Shown here: piece by piece, positions 43,422 to 49,919 of the stretch
Numbering within the stretch: the stretch's first letter is position 1
How the letters are laid out: each line of letters starts with the position of its first letter
Assembly (NCBI GenBank): GCA_002167845.2
Contig: NHBO02000013.1
Coordinates: forward strand, 1 to 49,919
Reading direction: 5' to 3'
DNA from: Phycisphaera sp. TMED9
GTDB lineage: Bacteria; Planctomycetota; Phycisphaerae; Phycisphaerales; SM1A02
DNA length: 49,919 bases
Made by a program: the position numbers and the translations under genes
Notes under the pieces: generated by a model
What the model was told of the DNA's origin: nothing
Databases searched by the model: none
The model's input: the letters and a program-made list of their open reading frames with translations, nothing else

Positions 43422-43441
43422 AATCGGCGTTTCCGCCGATT
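43422..43441 (+). other. Hairpin between the two PEP-CTERM genes
   Basis: An 8-bp stem AATCGGCG / CGCCGATT with loop TTTC, followed by TCAATG. It could be a weak terminator or an attenuator for the second gene; a shorter GGCCG/CGGCC stem lies just upstream. Confidence 0.35.
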
Positions 43442-43511
43442 TCAATGTCGTTCATTATTCGCCCGGCTGTTCGGGTGAAATTCGTTACCGATAGGAAAGG
43501 AAAAGGAAGAA

Positions 43512-44177
43512 ATGATGATTTCAGGAAAGCTCTGTGCCGCGGTTGCGGCGGCTGGTGTGGTCGGCGTTGCAAGCGCCGACATGGTGGATGTGGTCGGTGG
43601 TCAGACCAGCGTGCTGCTCGATCTTGAATTGATCGGGAGCGTCACGGATCTCGTGCTCACCGGGGTGAGCGAGGACGTCATCCTTCCGGGCAATCTTGGT
43701 GCCGATTCAGTGGCGTTTGCGATCACCCCTCCCGGGGCCGCGTCCGGTCCGACGACCTTCGGTTACGACTCCGATGACTTCTTCGGGACCTTCTCCGGAG
43801 TGATCGGCCACCGCGGAACGCTCACCTTCAATGAATCGATCACGCTCGGAAACTTCGACATCGGTTACGACGCCGATCTCGCGGCGTTCACGGTGAGTGA
43901 CACCTTCTTCGATGGCTCGGGCCTGGGTGCTCTCTTCGCCGTCGAGATCACCGATGCCGCGCCGTTGGTCGACACGTTCGACGTGACGGGTGATCTCCTG
44001 ATCACCGCGAACTTCGCGTCGATCCTGATCGACCTCGGGCTCACCAACACCGATCTCACGGGTGCCGATGTCGGTGACGCGTGGGTTCAGGGGCTCAACC
44101 AGACGGTTCCGGCGCCCGGTGCGCTGGCCTTGGGCGGAATCGCCTTCCTTGCCGCCGGTCGCCGCCGACGGGCCTGA
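43512..44177 (+). CDS. PEP-CTERM secreted protein (paralog 2)
   Basis: 221 residues from ATG 43512 (ATGATG), with AGGAAAAGGAAG upstream. Signal peptide about 1-22. It aligns with paralog 1 almost throughout: VDVVGGQTSVLLDLE, IGHRGTLTFNESITLGNFDIGYDADL, GDLLITANFASILIDLGL and GADVGDAWVQGLNQTVPAPG, then a hydrophobic segment and RRRRA. The pair is a recent-looking tandem duplication. The conserved core, outside the sorting tail, matches no domain that can be named. Probably surface-displayed. A bidirectional terminator follows. Confidence 0.78.
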   Translation: MMISGKLCAAVAAAGVVGVASADMVDVVGGQTSVLLDLELIGSVTDLVLTGVSEDVILPGNLGADSVAFAITPPGAASGPTTFGYDSDDFFGTFSGVIGHRGTLTFNESITLGNFDIGYDADLAAFTVSDTFFDGSGLGALFAVEITDAAPLVDTFDVTGDLLITANFASILIDLGLTNTDLTGADVGDAWVQGLNQTVPAPGALALGGIAFLAAGRRRRA

Positions 44178-44204
44178 CCGATCAAGGTCGTATCGACATG
44201 AGAA

Positions 44205-44243
44205 AGGCCGCGGATCGTCTCAGACGATCCGCGGCCTGTTTTT
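44205..44243. terminator. Bidirectional terminator between PEP-CTERM and msrBA genes
   Basis: A 15-bp stem (44205-44219 with 44223-44237, 3-nt loop TCA) is followed on the + strand by GTTTTTT and on the minus strand by TTTCTC. It separates two convergent genes. Confidence 0.9.
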
Positions 44244-44274
44244 TCACCAGGAGGGAAGGGAGGCGAGCCTTGCC

Positions 44275-45396
44275 TCAGTTCGACGCCTTCGACGTGCCGC
44301 TCGGCATGATGTCGGCGGCCTTGAACGCGGCCGGAAGGGTCACATGGCAGGATCGGCCGGTATTGGCGATGTAGTCCTGGTGATAGTCCTCGGCGATCCA
44401 GAATTTCTCCGCAGGTTCGACCTCCGTGACGATTCGTCGTCCCTTGAACAAAGACGCCGCCTGGACTTCCGCCTTGACCCGTTGTGCCGTCGCAAGTTGC
44501 TCGGCCCCCACGGTGTAGATGCCCGATCGGTACTGGGTTCCGAAGTCGGGACCTTGCCGATTGAGCTGGGTCGGGTCGTGGAGGTGGAGAAAGAAGCGGA
44601 CGAGTTTCTCGTAGGAGACCTTCGCTGGGTCGAAGACGACCTTGACGCTTTCCGCGTGTCCGGTGTCGCCATTGCAGATCTGCTTGTAGGTCGGATCGTC
44701 GATCTTGCCTTGCTGGTAACCACTGTCGACGGAAATCACGCCGGGGATCTGCTGGAAGCCGTACTCGACGCCCCAGAAGCAGCCGCCGGCGAAGTAGCCG
44801 GTCTCGATCGAGAGCGGCCGGCTTTCTGCGGGGACTTCCTGGCCCTCTTCGATGAACTCGAGCGATTCGCTGTTGAGGCAGAATCGACGCCCGGTCGGAG
44901 GTGGTCCGTCGGGGAAGACGTGGCCGAGGTGGCTGTCGCATCTGGCGCAGTTGATTTCGATCCGAGTCATCCCGAGCGTGTCATCCCGTTTTTCGGCGAC
45001 GTGAGCCGGGTCGAAGGGGTTGAAGAAGCTGGGCCATCCAGTGCCTGAGATGAACTTGTGCTCGCTCTTGAAGAGGGGGAGGCCGCAGACCACGCACACG
45101 TACATGCCGTCCTTCTTGTTGTCGAGGAGCGTTCCGCAGAAAGCCTGCTCGGTTCCTGCGTTCTGCGTGATTCGATACTGCTCGGGGGTGAGCTTCTTCG
45201 CGAGGACCTCGACCTTCGCTCGGGAGAGCGGGGTCACGTCGAAGCCTGCGGACGAGATCTGCTTCTTGGAGTCACGGTCGGTCATGGTGGAGGCGTTCCG
45301 GTCGGGTGGAGTCTGTCCGGGGCCGGCCGCGACCCCGAGAAGGATCACGGCGAGCGCGGCGGCGATGAACAGGCTGATCGTGAATGAGAGTCGCAA
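44275..45396 (-). CDS. Methionine sulfoxide reductase fusion, MsrB-MsrA order, membrane-anchored
   Basis: 373 residues from TTG 45396, chosen because GGAG lies 7 nt upstream and the protein then starts with a hydrophobic segment (FTISLFIAAALAVILLGVA). A cytoplasmic start at MTDRDSKKQ (about residue 38) is possible. MsrB domain (about 55-195): zinc cysteines C101/C104 (CVVC) and C150/C153 (CARC), and catalytic C173 in RRFCLNSESLEF. MsrA domain (about 197-360): catalytic C206 in YFAGGCFWGVEYGF, GDTGHAESVKVVFDP and YRSGIYTVG. Together they repair both sulfoxide stereoisomers of methionine. The predicted anchor places the enzyme outside the cytoplasmic membrane. Confidence 0.88.
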   Translation of the reverse strand: MRLSFTISLFIAAALAVILLGVAAGPGQTPPDRNASTMTDRDSKKQISSAGFDVTPLSRAKVEVLAKKLTPEQYRITQNAGTEQAFCGTLLDNKKDGMYVCVVCGLPLFKSEHKFISGTGWPSFFNPFDPAHVAEKRDDTLGMTRIEINCARCDSHLGHVFPDGPPPTGRRFCLNSESLEFIEEGQEVPAESRPLSIETGYFAGGCFWGVEYGFQQIPGVISVDSGYQQGKIDDPTYKQICNGDTGHAESVKVVFDPAKVSYEKLVRFFLHLHDPTQLNRQGPDFGTQYRSGIYTVGAEQLATAQRVKAEVQAASLFKGRRIVTEVEPAEKFWIAEDYHQDYIANTGRSCHVTLPAAFKAADIMPSGTSKASN

Positions 45397-45505
45397 GGCG
45401 GTACTCCGATGGAGACCGGAATTCGGTCGATGGATGCTGTACGTCGAAGGCGAGCCGGGGTGCGGCGGAAGAGAATTCTCGACGGTCCGAAACTCGGACC
45501 CCTGT

Positions 45506-46465
45506 CTATTTCGTCGATATCCCGGCGTTGGATCCGGAACCCGTCTCATCTTCGGCTTTTCGACGCAGATCCAAGTACCGCTGGACCCCGCCGAGGTTCA
45601 TATCGACCATTCCGGCACCGAGATACGCATCGCAATCGGCCTGGGAGATGCCATTGGCGGTCGCCCGGGTGTGCAGAGCGTCGAGATACGCGGCTTTGCG
45701 GCCCTTGTGATCAAGGCTCTGGTCTTCGAGGATTCCGGTCACGGCCGCCGTCTCCCAGTCGATCTGGTCTCGGGTGGCGGAGAGATGGGCTCGGGGATCA
45801 TCCACGATCCCGAAGTGGGTGAGATAGAGGGCGTCGAAGTCGAACGCCTCCAGCTGATCGAGTGACTGAAGCCAGATCGCGGGGTCGAATTCCGGAGGAG
45901 CCAGCGGCAGGGTCACCCAGGATGTTCCGGGGATTCGCATGCCGGCCACATCGCCGGTGAAACAGCAGGTTCGGCCGTCGATGACGGTGGACCAGGCGTG
46001 GTGATGTCGGGCATGGCCCGGCGTCTCGATCGCGGTGAACTCCAGTCCGTCGACGGAGATCGTCTCGCTGTGCGCCACCGCATGGACCTTGGATGCGGGG
46101 CATGGGAGCATTTCGCCGGAGACCTCGGAGAGGCGTTCGCCGTAGATCCGACGGGCGCTCTCATTGATCTTCGAGGGATCGATCAGATGTTTCACACCGA
46201 AGGCGTGGACGTAGATGTCCGCGCCGTGGTCGGCGAACCAACCGGCGGCCCCGGCGTGGTCGAGATGGATGTGGGTGAGGAAGACCGCCTTGATCGAGGC
46301 GGGGTCGACACCGACTTCGAGGAGGCCGGCCTTCAAGGTCTCGAGCGTCGCGAGTGGTCCGGATTCGACGAGCACGTAACCGGTATCGCCCTTGAACACG
46401 AAGGAGGCAGCCGCTTCGGTGACGCCGCCGTACTTGAGATCGATCGCAATGGGAGTATCGGTCAT
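45506..46465 (-). CDS. MBL-fold metallo-hydrolase
   Basis: 319 residues. The metallo-beta-lactamase signature THIHLDH is at 64-70, followed by a second metal site GHARHHHAW (about 150) and FTGDVAG. The N-terminal strands KYGGVTEAAASFVFKGDTGYVLVESGP are typical. Substrate unknown; such enzymes hydrolyse thioesters, lactones or phosphodiesters. A C-terminal extension of about 40 residues follows QSLDHKGRKAAYLDA. There is no signal peptide. ATG 46465 overlaps the stop of the RND pump gene (ATGA), so the hydrolase is translated with the pump and may detoxify related compounds (inference). Confidence 0.85.
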   Translation of the reverse strand: MTDTPIAIDLKYGGVTEAAASFVFKGDTGYVLVESGPLATLETLKAGLLEVGVDPASIKAVFLTHIHLDHAGAAGWFADHGADIYVHAFGVKHLIDPSKINESARRIYGERLSEVSGEMLPCPASKVHAVAHSETISVDGLEFTAIETPGHARHHHAWSTVIDGRTCCFTGDVAGMRIPGTSWVTLPLAPPEFDPAIWLQSLDQLEAFDFDALYLTHFGIVDDPRAHLSATRDQIDWETAAVTGILEDQSLDHKGRKAAYLDALHTRATANGISQADCDAYLGAGMVDMNLGGVQRYLDLRRKAEDETGSGSNAGISTK

Positions 46466-49400
46466 CTGGCTTCGGGGGGGTTCTTTTCGGGTTGGTCGCG
46501 ACGTCCGACTTCAGACATTCGTTGCACGACCGAGTAGAGAACGGGAACGACGAGGAGGCTGATCACGGTGGCGGCGAGCATGCCGCCGAAGACGGTGGTG
46601 CCCATGGTGCGGCGGCTGGCGGAGCCGGCGCCATCCGCGACCAGGAGGGGGATCACGCCGAGGATGAAACTGAAGGCGGTCATCAGAACGGCTCTGAATC
46701 GGAGTCGCGCCGCCATCACCGCGGATTCGGTGGCGGAGAGTCCTTCGTCACGTTTGGACTTGGCGAATTCGACGATCAAAATGGAGCTCTTGGCCGCCAG
46801 CCCGATCAACAGCACGATGCCGACCTGGACGTAGAGGTCGATGGGAATTCCGGCGAGCATCAGAGCGCCGACCACGCCGATCAGAGCCGTCGGCACCGAC
46901 AGGACGACGGAGATGGGCAAGGTCCAGCTCTCGTACTGGGCGGCGAGCACGAGGAAGACCAGGATCACCGCCAGGCCGAAGATCGCGCTCATGGCGCCCG
47001 TCGAGGACTTCATCTGGTACGCCATGTCCCGCCAGGCGAAACCCGTTCCGGGGGGAAGCTCGGTGTTTCCGATCTGCTCCATCAGGTCGAGTGCCTCGCC
47101 GCCGGAGAATCCGGGTGCGGGGCCGGCGGTGACGCGGGCCGAGGGATAGATGTTGAAGTGGAAGACGTTCTCGGGGCCGAAGGTCTGCTGGACGTCGGCG
47201 ACCGCCGAAAGCGGCAGCATGTCGCCGGCTCGATTGCGAATCTCAAGTTCGCCGATGTCCGAGGGCCGGGATCGGAATTGTGGTTCTGACGAGGTTCTGA
47301 CCTGATAGATCCGACCGAAGGATGCGAAGTCGTTGACGTAATACGACCCGAGGTTGGCCGACAATGCCTGGAAGACGTCGTCGAGCCGGACGCCGCGTGA
47401 GAGGACCCGGTCGCGGTCGATGTCGACGAAGACCTGGGGCACGTTCGCGGAGAAGGTCGAGAAGGCGTTGCCGATTCCGCTTTGCGAATTCGCCGCGAAC
47501 ACGTACTGATCAAGCGCCCCCTGCAGCATTTCCATGCCGAGGCCGGCTCGATCCTGCACTTCGAGGGAAAGGCCGGCGCTGGCGCCGAGGCCGGGCAGCG
47601 ACGGAACCGGGAATGCCAGAACGGCGCCTTCCTGGATCGAACCTCCGATGCCGTTCAATTGCCGAAGGATGCTCGCCTGGGCGAGTTCCTCGGTGGGTCG
47701 TTCGCTCCATGGGTCGAAGACCACGATGATCGTCGCTCCGTTTGGTGAGCCGGCGCCCGAGAGCAGGGAATAGCCGGTGATCGCCAGAACGTCGGCGACG
47801 CCCGGGATCTCCTCGGCGGCGCTCGCGACGCGGTCGACGACGGCCTGGGTTCGGCCGATGCTGGAGGCGTCGGGAAGTTGCACGTTGACCACGCAATACC
47901 CCTCGTCCTCCTGAGGAACGAATCCCGTGGGGAGTTGGCCGAAGAGCCAGCCCGCGAAGAGCACCAGAGACAGGAATCCGATCACCGTGAGCGGCCAGAT
48001 CGTGATCAGTCCCTTGACCGTCGCGACGTAGACCGAGGTGACTCGGCCGAGCATCGCATCGAAGCCGCGGAAGACGACGTTCTTCTTCTCGGGGGTCGGC
48101 CGGAGAAGCACGCCGGCCAGGGCCGGGCTCAGGGTGAGGGCGTTGATCGAACTGAAGATGGTCGCGATCGAGATCGTGAGTGCGAACTGCTTGAGGAGGC
48201 TGCCGGTGATGCCGCCGAGAAACGCGGCGGGAACGAATACGGCCAGCAGGACGATGGTCGTCGCGATGACCGGTCCGGAGACCTCTTTCATCGCCTTGAG
48301 GGCGGCTTCGCGGGGCGGCAGCCGTTCCTCATCGAGGATCCTGGTCACGTTCTCCACCACGACGATCGCATCGTCCACCACGATGCCGACCGCGAGGACC
48401 AGTCCGAAGAGGGTGAGCAGATTGAGACTGAAGCCGAGGGCGAGCATCACCGCGAAGGTTCCGATGAGTGACACCGGGATGGTCACTGCGGGAATGAGGG
48501 TCGCTCGGAAGTTCTGGAGGAAGATGAAGACGGTGAGAATCACCAGGCCGATGGTGATCAGCAACGTCGTCTGCAATTCGGCGAGACTGGTTCGAATGAT
48601 CAGCGTGCCGTCATACACGACCTTGTATCGCACGCCTTCGGGAAACGAGGTCGAGAGTTCGTCGAGGGTGTTCATGCAGCCGTCGGCGACGTCGATGGCG
48701 TTGGCGCCGGGAAGCTGGTAGATCGCCAGGGTCGCGGCGGGTTGGCCGTCGAGGGCGGAAGAGAGGTTGTAACTCTGGGAACCCAGTTCGATCCGGGCGA
48801 CGTCGCTCAGTCTGACCAGTGTTCCGTCCGTCCCGGTCCGGATGACGATGTCCTCGAATTCCGAGGCGGTGTTGAGTCGGCCGGTGGTGGTGACGGTGTA
48901 GTCGAAGACCTGTCCCGGAGGTGCCGGCGCCGCGCCGATGCGACCGGCGGCGACTTCCGCGTTCTGGCTTCTGATCGCGGCGACCACGTCGTTGGTGGTC
49001 ATGTCGAGTGATCGAAGGATCTGCGGGTCGAGCCAGATCCGCATGCTGTACAGGCCGACGCCGAAGGTCTTGATGTCACCGACTCCGGGAACCCGGGTCA
49101 GTTCGTCGCGAACGAAGGCTTCGGCGTAGTTGTTGAGGAAGAGGGCGTCGTAGTTCCCGCCTTCGGACACCAGCGAGGCATAGAGAATGATGTCCGTCGA
49201 CTGCTTCTTGGTCAGGACGCCCTGTCGCTGGACTTCCTCGGGGAGTTTCGGAATCGCGGAGGCCACGCGGTTCTGAACCAGGACGTTGGCGGTATCCAGA
49301 TCGGTGCCGACTTCGAAGGAGACGGTGATCGTGCATGATCCGTCACTCGCCGAGACGCTGCTCATGTAGAGCATGCCGTCGACGCCGTTGATCTCCTGTT

Positions 49401-49599
49401 CGAGCGGTGTGGCGACGGTCTCGCCGATCGTCGAGGCGCTGGCCCCGGGAAACACCGCCGAAACCTGGATGGTCGGCGGAGCGATGTTGGGATACCGCGC
49501 CTGGGGGAGCGCGGTGTAGGCGATGGCCCCCATGATCAGGGTGACGATCGAGATGACCGATGCGAAGATCGGCCGGCGGATGAAGACGCTGCTCAGCAT
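46462..49599 (-). CDS. RND efflux pump inner-membrane subunit (HAE1/AcrB family)
   Basis: 1045 residues, the usual AcrB length, with 12 membrane segments and two large periplasmic loops. N-terminus MLSSVFIRRPIFASVISIVT and QARYPNIAPPTIQVSAVFPG are typical of the HAE1 branch that exports hydrophobic and amphiphilic compounds. The proton-relay motif is GIVVDDAIVVVENV (two adjacent aspartates), and the second-half helix has AAKSSILIVEFAKSKRDEG. GSYYVNDFASFGRIYQV and FGPENVFHFNIYPSARV are standard docking/porter segments. It pairs with the adaptor gene just upstream (4-nt gap). The outer-membrane channel gene is not seen here. Confidence 0.95.
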   Translation of the reverse strand: MLSSVFIRRPIFASVISIVTLIMGAIAYTALPQARYPNIAPPTIQVSAVFPGASASTIGETVATPLEQEINGVDGMLYMSSVSASDGSCTITVSFEVGTDLDTANVLVQNRVASAIPKLPEEVQRQGVLTKKQSTDIILYASLVSEGGNYDALFLNNYAEAFVRDELTRVPGVGDIKTFGVGLYSMRIWLDPQILRSLDMTTNDVVAAIRSQNAEVAAGRIGAAPAPPGQVFDYTVTTTGRLNTASEFEDIVIRTGTDGTLVRLSDVARIELGSQSYNLSSALDGQPAATLAIYQLPGANAIDVADGCMNTLDELSTSFPEGVRYKVVYDGTLIIRTSLAELQTTLLITIGLVILTVFIFLQNFRATLIPAVTIPVSLIGTFAVMLALGFSLNLLTLFGLVLAVGIVVDDAIVVVENVTRILDEERLPPREAALKAMKEVSGPVIATTIVLLAVFVPAAFLGGITGSLLKQFALTISIATIFSSINALTLSPALAGVLLRPTPEKKNVVFRGFDAMLGRVTSVYVATVKGLITIWPLTVIGFLSLVLFAGWLFGQLPTGFVPQEDEGYCVVNVQLPDASSIGRTQAVVDRVASAAEEIPGVADVLAITGYSLLSGAGSPNGATIIVVFDPWSERPTEELAQASILRQLNGIGGSIQEGAVLAFPVPSLPGLGASAGLSLEVQDRAGLGMEMLQGALDQYVFAANSQSGIGNAFSTFSANVPQVFVDIDRDRVLSRGVRLDDVFQALSANLGSYYVNDFASFGRIYQVRTSSEPQFRSRPSDIGELEIRNRAGDMLPLSAVADVQQTFGPENVFHFNIYPSARVTAGPAPGFSGGEALDLMEQIGNTELPPGTGFAWRDMAYQMKSSTGAMSAIFGLAVILVFLVLAAQYESWTLPISVVLSVPTALIGVVGALMLAGIPIDLYVQVGIVLLIGLAAKSSILIVEFAKSKRDEGLSATESAVMAARLRFRAVLMTAFSFILGVIPLLVADGAGSASRRTMGTTVFGGMLAATVISLLVVPVLYSVVQRMSEVGRRDQPEKNPPEAR

Positions 49600-49603
49600 G
49601 GGA

Positions 49604-49919
49604 TCAGGCGTCCTCGTTGGTGGCGGTGGTCTCGGTAGCGGGGGCGCTGGGGTCGATGAGTCTCATCGCCGCGTCAAGATCGACGGTGTCGGGCGAGACC
49701 GCCGATCCAGGGCGGGCTCTGAGGATTCCGTCCACGATGACCATGGAGGTTTCGTCGAGTCCCGCTTCGATTTCCTGAAGGCCGTCGATGGCCACGCCGA
49801 CCGAAACGCCCTGGCGGGACACGATGTTGTCCTTGTCGATGACGTAGACGTAGGACCCGGCCATGTCGACCAGCACCGCGGACTGCGGGAGGGCGAGCGA
49901 CGTGCGGCTGGGCTCGCCC
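49604..49919 (-). CDS. RND efflux membrane-fusion (adaptor) protein, C-terminal part
   Basis: The frame is open from the right edge (codons from 49918) and ends at TGA 49604-49606. The visible 104 residues read LALPQSAVLVDMAGSYVYVI, DKDNIVSRQGVSVGV and GLQEIEAGLDETSMVIVDGI, the usual end of an AcrA/MexA-type adaptor (beta-barrel and membrane-proximal domains). The last 30 residues are Ala/Thr/Glu-rich. It forms the periplasmic bridge between pump and outer-membrane channel. The upstream part is outside the window. It is directly followed by the pump gene, and the two are one operon. Confidence 0.85.
   Translation of the reverse strand, partial: GEPSRTSLALPQSAVLVDMAGSYVYVIDKDNIVSRQGVSVGVAIDGLQEIEAGLDETSMVIVDGILRARPGSAVSPDTVDLDAAMRLIDPSAPATETTATNEDA

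Overview
The window is GC-rich, densely coding bacterial DNA. It most likely comes from a planctomycete of the Phycisphaerae/Phycisphaerales group. The grounds are the protein repertoire: dockerin-like C-terminal anchors on secreted LVIVD-type proteins, PEP-CTERM proteins ending in VPAPG plus a hydrophobic stretch and arginines, Tat-exported Gfo/Idh/MocA oxidoreductases paired with TIM-barrel isomerases, and periplasmic TlpA-like proteins with an extra N-terminal domain. No rRNA, tRNA, insertion sequence, phage gene or CRISPR array was seen. Assignments rest on motifs read by eye; no database search was run.

Layout. 1-5.7 kb (+): the end of pyruvate kinase, cinA, folK, two TlpA-like thioredoxin-fold proteins and a lone receiver-domain protein. 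5.7-12 kb: a 66-residue protein, kpsF, scpA (divergent from kpsF), recQ and a PBP4-type carboxypeptidase (dacB). 12-19 kb: two membrane proteins of unknown function, tsf and rpsB (-), a phosphomannomutase (+), thiG-thiS (-) and a lipoprotein (+). 19-25.5 kb: a two-domain Usp protein and an NhaD-like transporter (-), divergent from an operon for a beta-propeller protein, a FixH/YtkA-like lipoprotein and a di-heme peroxidase. 25.8-30.6 kb: two paralogous secreted proteins with dockerin-like ends. 30.9-38.4 kb: six genes on the + strand that look like an exported sugar-oxidation/isomerisation pathway, ending in an ApbE-SMP-30 fusion. 38.5-44.2 kb: a photolyase coupled to an amine-oxidase-like flavoprotein, a PdxH-like oxidase, a small membrane protein and two tandem PEP-CTERM paralogs. 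44.2-49.9 kb (-): an MsrB-MsrA fusion, a metallo-beta-lactamase-fold hydrolase and an RND efflux pump whose adaptor gene runs off the right edge.

How the genes relate. Several groups are translationally coupled by ATGA overlaps: cinA-folK, dacB-recQ, propeller-lipoprotein-peroxidase, TIM barrel-ApbE/SMP-30, flavoprotein-photolyase and RND-hydrolase. Five genes (receiver protein, kpsF, scpA, the 160-aa protein and thiS) have a TAnnnT hexamer exactly 6 nt (once 7 nt) before the ATG, with no usable ribosome-binding site in between. This geometry predicts leaderless mRNAs. Other genes have ordinary Shine-Dalgarno sequences and longer leaders, so two modes of initiation appear to coexist.

The best candidates for something new are the exported sugar operon with its ApbE-SMP-30 fusion, the recurrent leaderless promoter geometry, and the propeller/FixH-like/di-heme peroxidase operon.
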